From the NCBI RefSeq assembly GCF_027922165.1, contig NZ_BSFD01000001.1, forward strand, positions 266,883 to 330,882: 64,000 nucleotides of DNA. Direction: 5' to 3'. The position numbers and the translations under genes are program-made. Source of the DNA: Brevundimonas intermedia. GTDB taxonomy: Bacteria > Pseudomonadota > Alphaproteobacteria > Caulobacterales > Caulobacteraceae. Of the stretch, positions 40,702 through 50,150 are shown piece after piece. The stretch's first letter is position 1. Every line of letters begins with the position of its first letter. The notes under the pieces were generated by a model. The model made no database searches and was not told the origin of the DNA. It was given only the letters and a program-made list of their open reading frames with translations.

Positions 40702-41694
40702 ATGCGGCTTTTGAGTTCGGCGTGGTTTCGCAGCAATCCGATCTATGGCTACGGCTTGGCGATTTGCGCCTGGCTAACGGCCTTCGGCGTCCGCATGGCT
40801 CTGGCCGACTGGTTTCCGCCCGGCTTCCCCTACCTGACTTTCTTCCCGGCAGTCGTCGTCGCCACCTATTTCGCGGGCCTGAAGCCCGCGGTGCTGACCG
40901 CCGTCCTGTCAGGTCTCAGCGCCTGGTGGTTCTGGATTGGCGCGCCCGGTTTCGACTGGAGCTTGGCGACGGGGATGGCCCTGGCCTTTTACGTCTTCGT
41001 GGTCGCCGTCGACATCTTCTTCATCATCGGCATGAACTCCGCGACCGACAATCTACGGCGCGAGGTGGCGCGCAACGCCGCCTTGGCCGAGAGCCGCGAC
41101 CTGCTGCTGAAAGAAGTCCAGCACCGCGTCTCTAACAACATCCAAGTCGTCAGCAGCCTGCTGCGGCTCGAGGCCGGAATGTCGAAGGATCCCGCGGCCC
41201 GCCGCGCCCTGTCTGAGGCCTCGGCCCGCACCGCCATGATCGCCAATGTCCAGCGCAGCCTGCTCGACGCCGACGGCGCGGCCGCGCCCTTCGACGACCT
41301 GGCGCGTCGCCTGGTCTGTGACGCCCTGAACGCCGCCGGTCGCACCGACGTGACGGTGGTGGTCGAGGACGCCCGCCACGCCCTGACGGCGGAAGAGGCG
41401 ACGCCGGTCGTGCTAATCCTGCTGGAGTGCGTCAACAACGCCCTGGAACACGCCTTCCCCGGCCGCCCCGGCCGGATCGACGTCCGCCTGTATGAAGAGG
41501 GGCCCGAGCGTCGGCTCGAGGTGCGCGACGACGGCGATGGCCCCCCGCCGAACTTCGATCCCGCCAAGGGGGGCAGCCTGGGCCTGCGGATCGTCCTGGG
41601 TCTGGCCGAACAGTTGCACGGCCGCTTCAGCATCATCGACGCCGGTCCAGGCGCGCTCTGCGTTCTCAGCTATCCCAGAACGCCAGAGCACTGA
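40702..41694 (+). CDS. HisKA_2 sensor histidine kinase with DUF4118-like membrane domain
   Basis: Residues 10-115 carry three or four hydrophobic helices like DUF4118 (FPYLTFFPAVVVATYFAG, LSAWWFW). Then LLLKEVQHRVSNNIQVVSSLL is the HisKA_2 phospho-His box, ECVNNALEHAFPG the N box, and DDGDGPP and SLGLRIVLGL the G boxes. Such kinases often control general stress or cell-cycle pathways. GAAAGAAGAGG precedes the start. No response regulator is adjacent. Confidence 0.88.
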   Translation: MRLLSSAWFRSNPIYGYGLAICAWLTAFGVRMALADWFPPGFPYLTFFPAVVVATYFAGLKPAVLTAVLSGLSAWWFWIGAPGFDWSLATGMALAFYVFVVAVDIFFIIGMNSATDNLRREVARNAALAESRDLLLKEVQHRVSNNIQVVSSLLRLEAGMSKDPAARRALSEASARTAMIANVQRSLLDADGAAAPFDDLARRLVCDALNAAGRTDVTVVVEDARHALTAEEATPVVLILLECVNNALEHAFPGRPGRIDVRLYEEGPERRLEVRDDGDGPPPNFDPAKGGSLGLRIVLGLAEQLHGRFSIIDAGPGALCVLSYPRTPEH

Positions 41695-42340
41695 CATCCC
41701 GTTTCTGTGGACAAGACAAAACACTGATCCGCAAAAGCGAATTCAATCCGTCCACCGATGTTCACAGGTTTGTCCACCGCCGCCGGGCCAATCATGCACA
41801 TAGGGGCGAGTTCGGGCGCTTGCCTCATACCGGGTTTCGCGAGAACGTCAACAGGCCGAGGGACACGGCGGCGCGGAAATCGGGGGAGACCCCGGCTTCA
41901 AGCGAACCGGCCCGGCTCTACGACCCGGCGCGAACGGGCGGTCTTCGGATCGTAACGGGCGACGGGCGGGATCCACGGCCCAGGCTTTAGACGATCTTCG
42001 GATCGACGGCGGCAGGGGAACCGGATCGGGATCGACGGACGACGCGGACGCAATGCCGTGGGACGCCTGAGACCCGGAGCGCGACAGGATACAGCCGACC
42101 GTCCTCGCGGGTTCGCCCCCGACGACGCCCAGGCCGAGGCCCTGACCCAACCGGCCAAGTCCAACCCGGACTTGGCGAGGGGACGAAGTTCACGGGTTCC
42201 CCCTGAACGCTTCGTCCCCTCGCTCAATTCGGGCCTGCGTCACGCCAGACCGCTTCCCTTGAGGCCCTCAGCCCCCAATCAATGCGCCGTCGCTCGCCCC
42301 CCGCCTTCCCAAGGCCGTCGTCCCCTCGTAAAGCAGGGCC
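41695..42340. other. Gene-free stretch with strong hairpins (possible RNA)
   Basis: This 646-bp stretch contains no convincing ORF on either strand. It holds two perfect stems in tandem: CCAAGTCC/GGACTTGG (42155-42175) and a 13-bp stem CGAGGGGACGAAG/CTTCGTCCCCTCG (42176-42222). The second has an inner 4-bp TTCA/TGAA stem. Blocks with CTTCGGATCG recur around 41944 and 41996. It lies just before an ABC-transporter gene. I could not match it to tmRNA, RNase P RNA, 6S RNA or a known riboswitch. Confidence 0.45.
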
Positions 42341-43384
42341 ATGATCCAGCGTGGGAATCGCCTGCTGACCCGACGCCGCGCCCTGCTCGCGGGCGGCGCG
42401 GCCGTGGTGGGGGGGGCGGCGCTCGGCCTGCGCGCCTGCACGCGGTCCGAAGCGCCGGTGGACGAACAGGGCCGGGTAAGGTTGCGCTTCGCCACCGACT
42501 GGCGCGCCCAGGCGGAACAGGGCGGTTTCTATCAAGCCCTGGCGACCGGCGCCTATGAGAAGCGCGGGCTGAACGTCGAGATAATCCAGGGCGGGCCCGG
42601 CGTGAACGTGCCGCAGCTGCTGGCCTCGGGCGCCGTCGAACTGGGCATGGGGTCCAACAGCTTCATCCCGATGAACCTGGTCGCCGCCGGCGCCCCGGTG
42701 AAGGCCGTCGCCGCCTTCTTCCAGAAGGATCCCCAGGTCCTGATCGCCCACCCCGATCCAGCGCTGGAAACCATCGCCGATCTGGCCGGCCGGCCGATCC
42801 TGCTGGCCGACGCCTCGATCAACGCCTTCTGGGTCTGGCTGAAGGCCAAATACGGCTTCACCGACGACCAGGTGCGCAAATACACCTTCAACCTGGCGCC
42901 CTTCCTGGCCGACGAGCGGGCGGTGCAGCAGGGCTATCTGACGAGCGAACCCTACACCATCGAACAGGAGGCGGGGTTCGAGCCCAAGGTCTTCCTGCTG
43001 GCCGACGAGGGCTATCCGTCCTACGCGACCATGGTCCTGGCCCCCAACGCCTTCGCGCGGGACAACGCCACCGCCCTGCGCAGTTTCATCGCCGCCTCGG
43101 CCGAGGGCTGGCGCGACTATCTGCGGGGCGATGCGGCGCCGGGCGACGCCTTGATCCGCAAGGACAATCCGGAAATGACCCAGGCCATCCTGGATCAGGC
43201 CCGGCAAAAGCTGCGCGACAACGCCATCGTCGACGGCGGGGATGCGGCCCTTTACGGCCTGGGGGCCATGACCGCCGACCGCTGGCAGGCCTTCTTCGAG
43301 GTCACCAGCCAGGCGGGCGTCTTTGATCCCGGCCTGAACTGGCGCGAGGCCTTCACCGACAACTACCTGCCGGGTCGTGGCTGA
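42341..43384 (+). CDS. ABC transporter substrate-binding protein (NMT1/THI5 or NitT/TauT type)
   Basis: The 347-residue protein starts with a twin-Arg-like signal (TRRRALLAGGAAVVGGAALG) ending near RAC, which may also be a lipidation site. The mature part has LRFATDWRAQAEQGGFYQALATG, IIQGGPGVNVPQLLASGAVELGMG and ADLAGRPILLADASINAFW. These are typical of NMT1/THI5-like binding proteins for pyrimidine or aromatic sulfonate-like ligands. The ligand is not certain. It is followed by ATPase and permease genes in one operon. Confidence 0.87.
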   Translation: MIQRGNRLLTRRRALLAGGAAVVGGAALGLRACTRSEAPVDEQGRVRLRFATDWRAQAEQGGFYQALATGAYEKRGLNVEIIQGGPGVNVPQLLASGAVELGMGSNSFIPMNLVAAGAPVKAVAAFFQKDPQVLIAHPDPALETIADLAGRPILLADASINAFWVWLKAKYGFTDDQVRKYTFNLAPFLADERAVQQGYLTSEPYTIEQEAGFEPKVFLLADEGYPSYATMVLAPNAFARDNATALRSFIAASAEGWRDYLRGDAAPGDALIRKDNPEMTQAILDQARQKLRDNAIVDGGDAALYGLGAMTADRWQAFFEVTSQAGVFDPGLNWREAFTDNYLPGRG

Positions 43385-44144
43385 GTTCATCGCCGCGCTG
43401 CGGGGGGTGACGGTCGATCTGGCCGGTCGCGCCCCGCTGGGCCCCATCGACCTGACCGTGGCGCGGGGCGAGATCCTGGCCCTGGTCGGCGCCTCGGGCG
43501 CGGGCAAGTCGACGACCTTGCGGCTGCTGGCCGGGCTTCAGACCGCGAGCGCCGGCGAGCTGACGCGCGCCGCCGGCGTCGGCCGCACCGGCTTCGTCTT
43601 CCAGAGCCCCACCCTGACGCCCTGGGCCGACGCTCTGTCCAACGTCGCCCTGCCGCTGGAGCTGGCGGGCGTATCCAGGTCCCAGGCCCGCGACCGCGCC
43701 GCCGCCGCCCTGGCGGCCGTCGGCCTGAGCGACCGGCTGAACGCCCCCCCGTCCCAGCTGTCGGGCGGCATGGCCATGCGCGCCGCCCTGGCCCGCGCCC
43801 TGGTGACGGCGCCCGACCTGCTGCTGCTCGACGAGCCCTTCGCCGCCCTGGACAGCGTGACCCGGCGTCGCCTGATCGAGGATCTGCACGCCCTGTGGGC
43901 CACGGCCGCCCCCAGGCCCGCCGTCGTTTTCGTCACCCATGACGTCGAGGAGGCCGTCTATCTGGCCCAACGGGTCGTGGTGCTGGACGCCGCGAGCGGC
44001 CGCCCCGTCGCCGACCTGCCCACGCCCGGCGCCCCGCCGCGTCCCGACCGTTGGCGCGCCGACCCCGCCTTTCGCCAGACGGTGGAGGCGGTCGTCGACG
44101 CCCTGGAGGCCGCCATGGCCCCTCAAGCGGATACGGCGGCATGA
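43377..44144 (+). CDS. ABC transporter ATPase (NitT/TauT type)
   Basis: The 255-residue protein has Walker A GASGAGKST, signature LSGGM in place of LSGGQ, Walker B LLLLDEPFAALD and the switch His in VTHDVEEA. The GTG at 43377 overlaps the end of the binding-protein gene by 8 bp. It powers the permease encoded next, with which it overlaps by 4 bp (ATGA). Confidence 0.9.
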   Translation: MAEFIAALRGVTVDLAGRAPLGPIDLTVARGEILALVGASGAGKSTTLRLLAGLQTASAGELTRAAGVGRTGFVFQSPTLTPWADALSNVALPLELAGVSRSQARDRAAAALAAVGLSDRLNAPPSQLSGGMAMRAALARALVTAPDLLLLDEPFAALDSVTRRRLIEDLHALWATAAPRPAVVFVTHDVEEAVYLAQRVVVLDAASGRPVADLPTPGAPPRPDRWRADPAFRQTVEAVVDALEAAMAPQADTAA

Positions 44145-44896
44145 GACGCCTCGCCGACCTCGCCCCGCCCCTGCTGCTGACCGCCCTGCTGCTGGCGGCC
44201 TGGGAGACGGCCTGCCGCCTCGCGGACCTGCCGGTCTACGTTCTGCCGCCGCCCAGCGCCGTGGCCCTGGCCCTGGTCGAAGCGGGCCCGCGCCTGGCCG
44301 CCTCGGCCTGGATCACCTTCGGCATGGCGGTTCAGGCCCTGATCCTGGCCGGCCTGATCGGCGGCGGCCTGGCCCTGGCGGTGTCGCTTCATCCGGGGGC
44401 CGAGCGGGCCGTGCGCCCCCTGGCCGTGGCGCTTCAGGTCACGCCCGTCGTCGCCGTCGCCCCCCTGGTGCTGATCTGGGCCGGGCTGGACCACGCTGAC
44501 CGGGCCGTCGTGGCCCTGGCGGCCCTGGTCGCCTTCTTCCCCCTGTTTTCGGGCGTCCTGACCGGGCTGAAGTCGGCCGATCCCGATCTGGAGCGACTGT
44601 TCGACCTCTATGGCGCCACGCCTCTGCAAAGGCTGTGGCGGCTGCGGCTGCCCTCGGCTGTGCCGTTCGCCCTAGAAGGTCTGCGGGTCGCCGCGGGCCT
44701 CGCTGTCATCGGCGCCGTGGTCGCCGAGTTCGTTTCAGGCTCAGGCGCGACCCAGGGCCTGGCCTGGCGGCTGCTGGAGGCTGGCAACAGACTGCGCACC
44801 GCCGAAATGCTGGCGGGCGTCCTGTGTCTTACCGTGTTGGGCCTGGTTTTGAACGCGGCGGTCGCCTTGACCGCGCGATTCCTTCTGCGCCGTTAG
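44141..44896 (+). CDS. ABC transporter permease (NitT/TauT type)
   Basis: The 251-residue protein has six hydrophobic spans and the permease EAA-like loop (DLYGATPLQRLWRLRLPSAVPFALEGLR). The N-terminus has LAAWETACRLADLPVYVLPPPSAV, common in this family. The ATG at 44141 overlaps the ATPase stop. With the preceding two genes it forms a complete importer. Confidence 0.9.
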   Translation: MRRLADLAPPLLLTALLLAAWETACRLADLPVYVLPPPSAVALALVEAGPRLAASAWITFGMAVQALILAGLIGGGLALAVSLHPGAERAVRPLAVALQVTPVVAVAPLVLIWAGLDHADRAVVALAALVAFFPLFSGVLTGLKSADPDLERLFDLYGATPLQRLWRLRLPSAVPFALEGLRVAAGLAVIGAVVAEFVSGSGATQGLAWRLLEAGNRLRTAEMLAGVLCLTVLGLVLNAAVALTARFLLRR

Positions 44897-44945
44897 CGGC
44901 GGGTTAAGCGATGAGCGCCTAGCGTGTGGGCTGTCTATCAATCGC

Positions 44946-45845
44946 GTGAGAACCGCCCCTTTGCGACGCGCCCTGATCCTGTCGAGTGTCCTGGTCGCCG
45001 CCTCTGCGACGTCGGGCGCCGCCATGGCTCAAGCCCAAGGTCAAACGCAGACCACAGCCGATGGCCTGCGCTACCTGTCCTGGCCGGGCAAGGTTAGGAC
45101 CGGGCAGGCAGCCGCCCCGCGCGCTGCGGCGCCTTCGCCCACCCCGGTCGGTCGGTCGATTCCGCTGCCCCGGATCGCCACCCCGGCGCCCGCCGTCTCC
45201 CCGACCCGTCGCGGCCTGACCCCCGCCAGCGACTGGACGACGCCGCCAGCCGCCGCGTCCAGTGCGACGCTCCAACCCTATATTCCGTCGCGCGAGCCAG
45301 CGGCCCATGTGCCGACGCCGCCCGTCCACGCCCAGACAGCCGCAGCTTCTTCTCCCGCCCCCAGCGCGCTTCCCGAACAGGTTCTGGTAGAGGCCCAAGG
45401 TCAAGCCGAGGCCGCATCGGTCGCCGCCGTCTTCGACCCGATGGCCCCCCGACGCGACGCGCCGATCTTCCGGCTGCAGGCGCAGCCGGAAGCGCAGCCG
45501 CCCGTGGAAGCCCCGCTTCCGGCCTCCGAGAAGTCCGGTGCCAGCCCGGCCCCCGCACCCCAACCCCGTCCCCAGAACGGCGCCCAGCCGGAGATCGTCC
45601 AGGCCGTTCTGTCTTCCGGCCCCGTCCTGGGCGCCCGCTTCTACTCCGTCCACCGTCAGGCCGGCCGCAAACCCGACCCGATCGCCCCGGCTCAGCCCAT
45701 CTATCTGGACGCCCTGCCGGTCGAGATGATCCAGACCCCGTCGTCCGCCGACCTCGCTCGACCCGACGGGCCGCCGGCCCTGCTGCGCAACAGCGACGGT
45801 ACGGTCCGCGCCGCGCCCCAGACCACGGAGGACGATCTGCCGTGA
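44946..45845 (+). CDS. Exported Pro/Ala-rich protein of unknown function
   Basis: The 299-residue product has a signal peptide ending AAMA-QAQ (residues 1-29), then a long low-complexity region rich in Pro, Ala and Gln with few conserved features. A C-terminal stretch (GARFYSVHRQAGRKPDPI) may be structured. The start is GTG at 44946. Its stop overlaps the GTG of the DUF2336 gene (GTGA), suggesting joint expression. No function can be assigned. Confidence 0.6.
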   Translation: MRTAPLRRALILSSVLVAASATSGAAMAQAQGQTQTTADGLRYLSWPGKVRTGQAAAPRAAAPSPTPVGRSIPLPRIATPAPAVSPTRRGLTPASDWTTPPAAASSATLQPYIPSREPAAHVPTPPVHAQTAAASSPAPSALPEQVLVEAQGQAEAASVAAVFDPMAPRRDAPIFRLQAQPEAQPPVEAPLPASEKSGASPAPAPQPRPQNGAQPEIVQAVLSSGPVLGARFYSVHRQAGRKPDPIAPAQPIYLDALPVEMIQTPSSADLARPDGPPALLRNSDGTVRAAPQTTEDDLP

Positions 45846-46957
45846 CCGACGCCTCCTCTACCGAACAAGACATCATTCTGTCCTCGCGCCTACCCGACCT
45901 CATCGCCCTCGCCAACGAGACCTCCAGCGAGAAGCGTCGGCTGCTGCTGCGCGAACTGTCCGACCACTTCCTTGGCGGGATCGAGCACAGCGCCGCCGAG
46001 ACCGAGCTCTACGGCTCGGTGCTCGAGACCCTGTCCGACGAAATGGAGACGGCCGTCCGCGCCGAGCTGGCCGCCCGGTTCGCCACCGCGCCCAATGCGC
46101 CGGCCAGCCTGATCCGGCGTCTCGCCGAAGACCAGATCGAGGTCGCCGGCCCTGTGCTGCGCGGCTCCGCGCTGTTGACGGACGCCGACCTGATCGGCGT
46201 GGTCAGCCGCCAGGGTCAGGACCATATGCGCGCCGTCTCCGGCCGGACCGAAGTCTCCGAAGCCGTATCGGAAATCATTGTCGAACGCGGCGACGACCAG
46301 ACCCTGGGCGTCCTGCTCCGCAACGACGGCGCCCAGCTGTCGCGCGCGGCGTCCGAGACCGCCGTGGAACGGGCCAAGAGCAATCCCGAGCTTCACGCTC
46401 CCGCTGTCGAACGCAAGGGCCTGCCCGCCGATCTGCTGAACGACATGTATTTCGTCGTCGAGGCCCGGCTGCGCCAGCAGATCCTCGAACAGAACGCACA
46501 GATGGACCCGGAACTGCTGGAGGCGGCCCTCGCCGCCGGCCGGACCCGCGTCGCCACCGACGACGGCGCCCTGCCCCCCGACTACGCCGACAGCCAGGCC
46601 TATGTCGAAGAGCTTTACGCCGCCGGCCAGCTGACGCCGCAGATGCTGATCCGCTTCCTGCGCTCCAAGGGCCGCACCCCCTTCCTGATCGCCCTGTCGC
46701 GCCTGTCGGACGTAGACTTCCACACCGCGCGCAGCATCGTTGATCGTCGTGACTTGGACGCGCTGTCGATCATCTGCAAGGCCGCCGACATCGACCGGGC
46801 CATCTTCCTGACCTATGCGGTGTCGCTGCTGGGGGCCGACTCCAACCCGATGGGCAAGGCCGCCGCCTATGGTAGGATGTACGGCGAACTGACCCGTGAG
46901 GCCGCCATGCGCACCCTCCGCTTCTGGCGCATGCGCCGCGTCGCCCAGGCGGCTTAA
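45842..46957 (+). CDS. DUF2336 protein (371 aa)
   Basis: The all-helical protein shows DUF2336 features: RLPDLIALANETSSEKRRLLLREL, LIRRLAEDQIEVAGPVL, SSALLTDADLIGVV-like repeat units, and a C-terminal LDALSIICKAADIDRAIFLTYAVSLL. The repeats resemble armadillo/HEAT-type helices. A paralogue with the same C-terminal block lies 830 bp downstream on the other strand. The function of the family is unknown. Confidence 0.8.
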   Translation: MTDASSTEQDIILSSRLPDLIALANETSSEKRRLLLRELSDHFLGGIEHSAAETELYGSVLETLSDEMETAVRAELAARFATAPNAPASLIRRLAEDQIEVAGPVLRGSALLTDADLIGVVSRQGQDHMRAVSGRTEVSEAVSEIIVERGDDQTLGVLLRNDGAQLSRAASETAVERAKSNPELHAPAVERKGLPADLLNDMYFVVEARLRQQILEQNAQMDPELLEAALAAGRTRVATDDGALPPDYADSQAYVEELYAAGQLTPQMLIRFLRSKGRTPFLIALSRLSDVDFHTARSIVDRRDLDALSIICKAADIDRAIFLTYAVSLLGADSNPMGKAAAYGRMYGELTREAAMRTLRFWRMRRVAQAA

Positions 46958-46969
46958 AACTCACTATAT

Positions 46970-47131
46970 CTCCCTCCCCCTGCGGGGGAGGGGCGTCGCG
47001 CCAGCGACGGGGTGGGGGCGGCAAGGCAATAGCGCGCCGATCTAAATCTCGCCTGGTTTGCGATGCGTCGCCCGGCCCCGCCCACCCGGCTTCGCTGCGC
47101 TACGCCCCCCTCCCCAGCTGGGGGAGGGAGA
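46970..47131. repeat. Palindromic repeat element, family B
   Basis: The element of about 162 bp lies between the DUF2336 and mucR stop codons. The left end (CTCCCTCCCCCTGCGGGGGA) and right end (47108-47131) are inverted to each other. Internal GCGTCGCGCCAGCGACGGGG and CCCACCCGGCTTCG blocks match the copies at 61.7 and 62.9 kb. No ORF crosses it usefully. Confidence 0.83.
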
Positions 47132-47152
47132 GGTCCGGCCCGTACCTCCAAG

Positions 47153-47185
47153 CAAAAACGCCCGCCTCCTTGCGGAAGCGGGCGT
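47153..47185 (-). terminator. Rho-independent terminator of mucR
   Basis: The stem ACGCCCGC/GCGGGCGT (47158-47165 with 47178-47185) is followed on the minus strand by TTTTTGC. It lies 24 bp past the mucR stop. Confidence 0.8.
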
Positions 47186-47208
47186 CTTCTACTGGTGCAG
47201 ACCGGCTC

Positions 47209-47637
47209 TTACTTCTTGGCGCGCGTGGCGCGGGCGGGTTTGCGGCCGCCCTGGCCCAGGCCCATCTGCTTGGCCAGTTCCGAACGGGCCTTGGCGTAGT
47301 TGGGCGCGACCATCGGATAGTCTTTCGGCAGACCCCATTTGGCGCGGTAATCTTCGGGGCTCATGTCGTACTTGGTGCGCAGGTGACGCTTCAGCGACTT
47401 GAACTTGCGACCGTCTTCCAGGCAGATCAGGAAGTCCGCATTGATCGACTTGCGGATCGGCACCGCCGGCTCTTTCGGCTCGGGCTCGACCTCGACAGGA
47501 CCGTTCGAAACGCCCGACAGCGCGGCGTGAATATTGGCGATCAACGCCGGCAGGGCTTCAGCCGTGACGGTGTTGTTGCCGACATAGGCCGACACGATGT
47601 CGGCGGTCATTTCGAGCAGTTCGGGCTTCTCTTCCAT
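47209..47637 (-). CDS. mucR: MucR-family transcriptional regulator
   Basis: The 142-residue protein matches the MucR/Ros zinc-finger family in its alphaproteobacterial form: ICLEDGRKFKSLKRHLRTKY followed by MSPEDYRAKWGLPKDYPMVAPNY. In Caulobacter MucR proteins act as global repressors with cell-cycle genes, and CtrA is connected to them. The upstream 148 bp (47638-47785) are relatively AT-rich and probably contain its promoter. It ends in a clear terminator. Confidence 0.92.
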   Translation of the reverse strand: MEEKPELLEMTADIVSAYVGNNTVTAEALPALIANIHAALSGVSNGPVEVEPEPKEPAVPIRKSINADFLICLEDGRKFKSLKRHLRTKYDMSPEDYRAKWGLPKDYPMVAPNYAKARSELAKQMGLGQGGRKPARATRAKK

Positions 47638-47785
47638 TCGCGGCGTCTCTTTCGTGATCTATTTCATTCGACTGAAACGCCAGTCGAACGTTGATGCCGG
47701 GTCTTAGGGTTGTTTGGCGTTAAAAGCAATCCAGCGAAATACGTGCATTTCGCATCAGTGTCGTAACACTTACAGTGGCGCTGAT

Positions 47786-49003
47786 CTAACGACCGAAGTC
47801 TTCGGCCAAAGCCATCATGGCCGCTCGCTCAGGAGCCGAATATTCATCAACTGCGTCATCCTCGCCCTCGCGGATCGCGCGCAAGAGATTTGGCGTCAGC
47901 GCTGACGACAGAGACCAGTTCCAGTAACGCAATACGGTCTGGGCCCGGTCCACCGCCAGAATTTCATAGGTGATCTGCACGCGATCCAGATCCGGGTGCA
48001 CCGCGCCTTCGGTCGTCGTCTCGGGCCGCCGCATCGAGCGCCACAGGTTGAGCAGATCGACACGCGACAGGCCTGTGGCCTTGCACAGGATCGCCAAGGG
48101 CTCCCCCCCCGGATCACCCAGGATCTTGGCCCCGGTCAGCGGCTTCACCCCCGCCAGAAAGGCGATCTCCGACGCCAGTTCTCGCGACAGGCCGTCCTGC
48201 GCGGCGACAGCGATGGCGTGCTCCAGTCCGTCATAGGGACTTTTCTCGATCGCGGCGCGGTTGCGTTGCCGCCGCTCGATGAACTGCAACGCCTTGCGCG
48301 ACACCGGATCCGACCAGGCCTCGTCCGCCGCCATGGCGAAGACGTCCTCGGACACCTCCTGCATCAACTCCCGCGACACAGCGAACCGCTGCAGGATGAT
48401 GCGCCGATCGTCTGCCCCGCACCACCAGAACATCACATAGGCGCCCGACGGCCTCAGCTCGGGCCGTTTCAGCAGCAGGCCGCACAGCCGGGGCTGTTTA
48501 CGGCTCAGCGCGACCACCGACTCGATTCCCACCTGGGACAGTCGCGCGCTGGAATTGCGCAGCACCGCCTCGATGGTCTCAACCTCGCCGAAGCCGAACA
48601 GGGTCTCGGTCACGATCTCGGACAGGCCGCGCCGTCCGGCCATGATCAGCCGATGTTCGGGCCCGGCGTCCCTTGCGCAGCCAACCAGGTCGGCGTCGCT
48701 CAGGGCGGCGCACTGCTCGATCAGCAGGCCCGCGACCTCGGGGGCATCGCGCAGCAGCAGTCGCGCCACACTGTCGGGCAGCTCGGCCAACGGCGTCAGG
48801 CGCGCAGCGACGCGCCGACGCTCCTGCGGCGAGGCCTGGCGCAGCATCTCAACCAGCAGGTCGCCGGTGACCGCCCGTTCGAAGGCGTTGATCCGGCTTG
48901 CCGGAAGAGACACGACGTCGGCCAGCCGCTTCAGCAGCGCATGCCGGGCCTTCAGCGCCGGCGGCGCCGCATCGTCGTCATCCAGGGCTGTCGCCTCGTT
49001 CAT
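47786..49003 (-). CDS. DUF2336 protein (405 aa)
   Basis: This paralogue of the gene at 45842 has the same family layout: KRLADVVSLP, LLVEMLRQASPQERRRVAARL, LLLRDAPEVAGLLIEQCAALSDADLVG, then LAILCKATGLSRVDLLNLW near the C-terminus. Two DUF2336 genes thus flank mucR. Both are cytoplasmic and helical. No motif suggests catalysis. Confidence 0.8.
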   Translation of the reverse strand: MNEATALDDDDAAPPALKARHALLKRLADVVSLPASRINAFERAVTGDLLVEMLRQASPQERRRVAARLTPLAELPDSVARLLLRDAPEVAGLLIEQCAALSDADLVGCARDAGPEHRLIMAGRRGLSEIVTETLFGFGEVETIEAVLRNSSARLSQVGIESVVALSRKQPRLCGLLLKRPELRPSGAYVMFWWCGADDRRIILQRFAVSRELMQEVSEDVFAMAADEAWSDPVSRKALQFIERRQRNRAAIEKSPYDGLEHAIAVAAQDGLSRELASEIAFLAGVKPLTGAKILGDPGGEPLAILCKATGLSRVDLLNLWRSMRRPETTTEGAVHPDLDRVQITYEILAVDRAQTVLRYWNWSLSSALTPNLLRAIREGEDDAVDEYSAPERAAMMALAEDFGR

Positions 49004-49056
49004 GGCTCCAGACTAGGGCGGCGCGGGTTAACCCGACGTATCGCCGTCCCGTTCGG

Positions 49057-50037
49057 TCACAGGCCTTCGAACAGGGCCGTGGACAGATAGCGTTCGGCGA
49101 AGGACGGGATGATCACCACAATGGTCTTGCCCGCATTCTCGTCGCGCGCCGCCAGGCGGAAGGCGGCGGTCAGGGCCGCGCCCGAGCTGATGCCCACCGG
49201 AATACCCTCCGTGCGGGCCGCCTTGCGCGCCATGTCGAAGGCGTCGTCGTTCGACACCTGTTCGACCCCATCGACCACCGATCCGTCATAGATGGCCGGA
49301 ACAAAACCCGCCCCAATGCCCTGGATTTTGTGCGGCCCCGGCGCCCCGCCCGACAGGACCGGCGAGGCCTCGGGCTCGACCGCGATCATCTGGATCGAAG
49401 CCTTGCGGGCCTTCAGCGCCTGACCGACGCCCGAGATGGTGCCGCCGGTGCCGACGCCGGCCACGATCACGTCCACGGCGCCGTCGGTGTCGTTCCAGAT
49501 TTCCTCAGCCGTGGTCGCGCGGTGGATGGCCGGATTGGCCAGGTTCTCGAACTGCGACGGGCTGACGGCGTTCGGCGTCGAGGCCAGCAGTTCCTCAGCC
49601 CGGGCGATAGCGCCCTTCATACCCTTCTCGGCGGGCGTCAGCTCCAGCTGCGCGCCCAGCAGGGCGAGCATTTTCCGCCGCTCTATCGACATGCTCTCCG
49701 GCATGCACAAGATTAGCCTCAGCCCCTTGGCGGCGGCGACGAAGGCCAGGGCGATGCCGGTGTTGCCGCTGGTTGGTTCGATCAGAACCGTGTCCGAATT
49801 GATCTTGCCCGCCGCCTCTAGCGCCTCGACCATGGCCACGCCGATCCGGTCCTTGACCGAGGCGATGGGGTTGAAGAACTCCAGCTTGGCCAGAACCGTC
49901 GCCTTCGCCCCATATTCGGCCGACAGACGCGGCAGGCGTACGATGGGGGTGTCGCCGATGGTGTCGATGATCGAGTCATAGACCTTGCCCCGCCCCTTCT
50001 TCAGATGGCGGGACGCGTCGTAGCTGAAGTCGGACAT
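49057..50037 (-). CDS. cysK: Cysteine synthase A
   Basis: The enzyme makes cysteine from O-acetylserine and sulfide with PLP. The 326-residue protein has the PLP-Lys in [32 protein letters not shown] and GISSGAAL motifs. The N-terminal 18 residues extend beyond the usual start. It is a single gene; the leader holds no riboswitch I can recognise. Confidence 0.95.
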   Translation of the reverse strand: MSDFSYDASRHLKKGRGKVYDSIIDTIGDTPIVRLPRLSAEYGAKATVLAKLEFFNPIASVKDRIGVAMVEALEAAGKINSDTVLIEPTSGNTGIALAFVAAAKGLRLILCMPESMSIERRKMLALLGAQLELTPAEKGMKGAIARAEELLASTPNAVSPSQFENLANPAIHRATTAEEIWNDTDGAVDVIVAGVGTGGTISGVGQALKARKASIQMIAVEPEASPVLSGGAPGPHKIQGIGAGFVPAIYDGSVVDGVEQVSNDDAFDMARKAARTEGIPVGISSGAALTAAFRLAARDENAGKTIVVIIPSFAERYLSTALFEGL

Positions 50038-50150
50038 GGGGGGGCTCCGGTCGGTTCGGGTCGTTCAGTCTATGTAACAGATAGGCGGCGAGACCGATCC
50101 GCAAGGGGTCAGGGACGATGATTTCTCTCCGCCGCACTCAGATCCGGCGC

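Noticed and set aside
41695..42340. tmRNA, RNase P RNA, 6S RNA or a TPP riboswitch in the gene-free stretch
   Set aside because: I looked for the tmRNA tag codons, the conserved RNase P core, and the TPP CTGAGA and GGGAA-type boxes in the right order. None fits. The region is kept as an unassigned hairpin-rich stretch.
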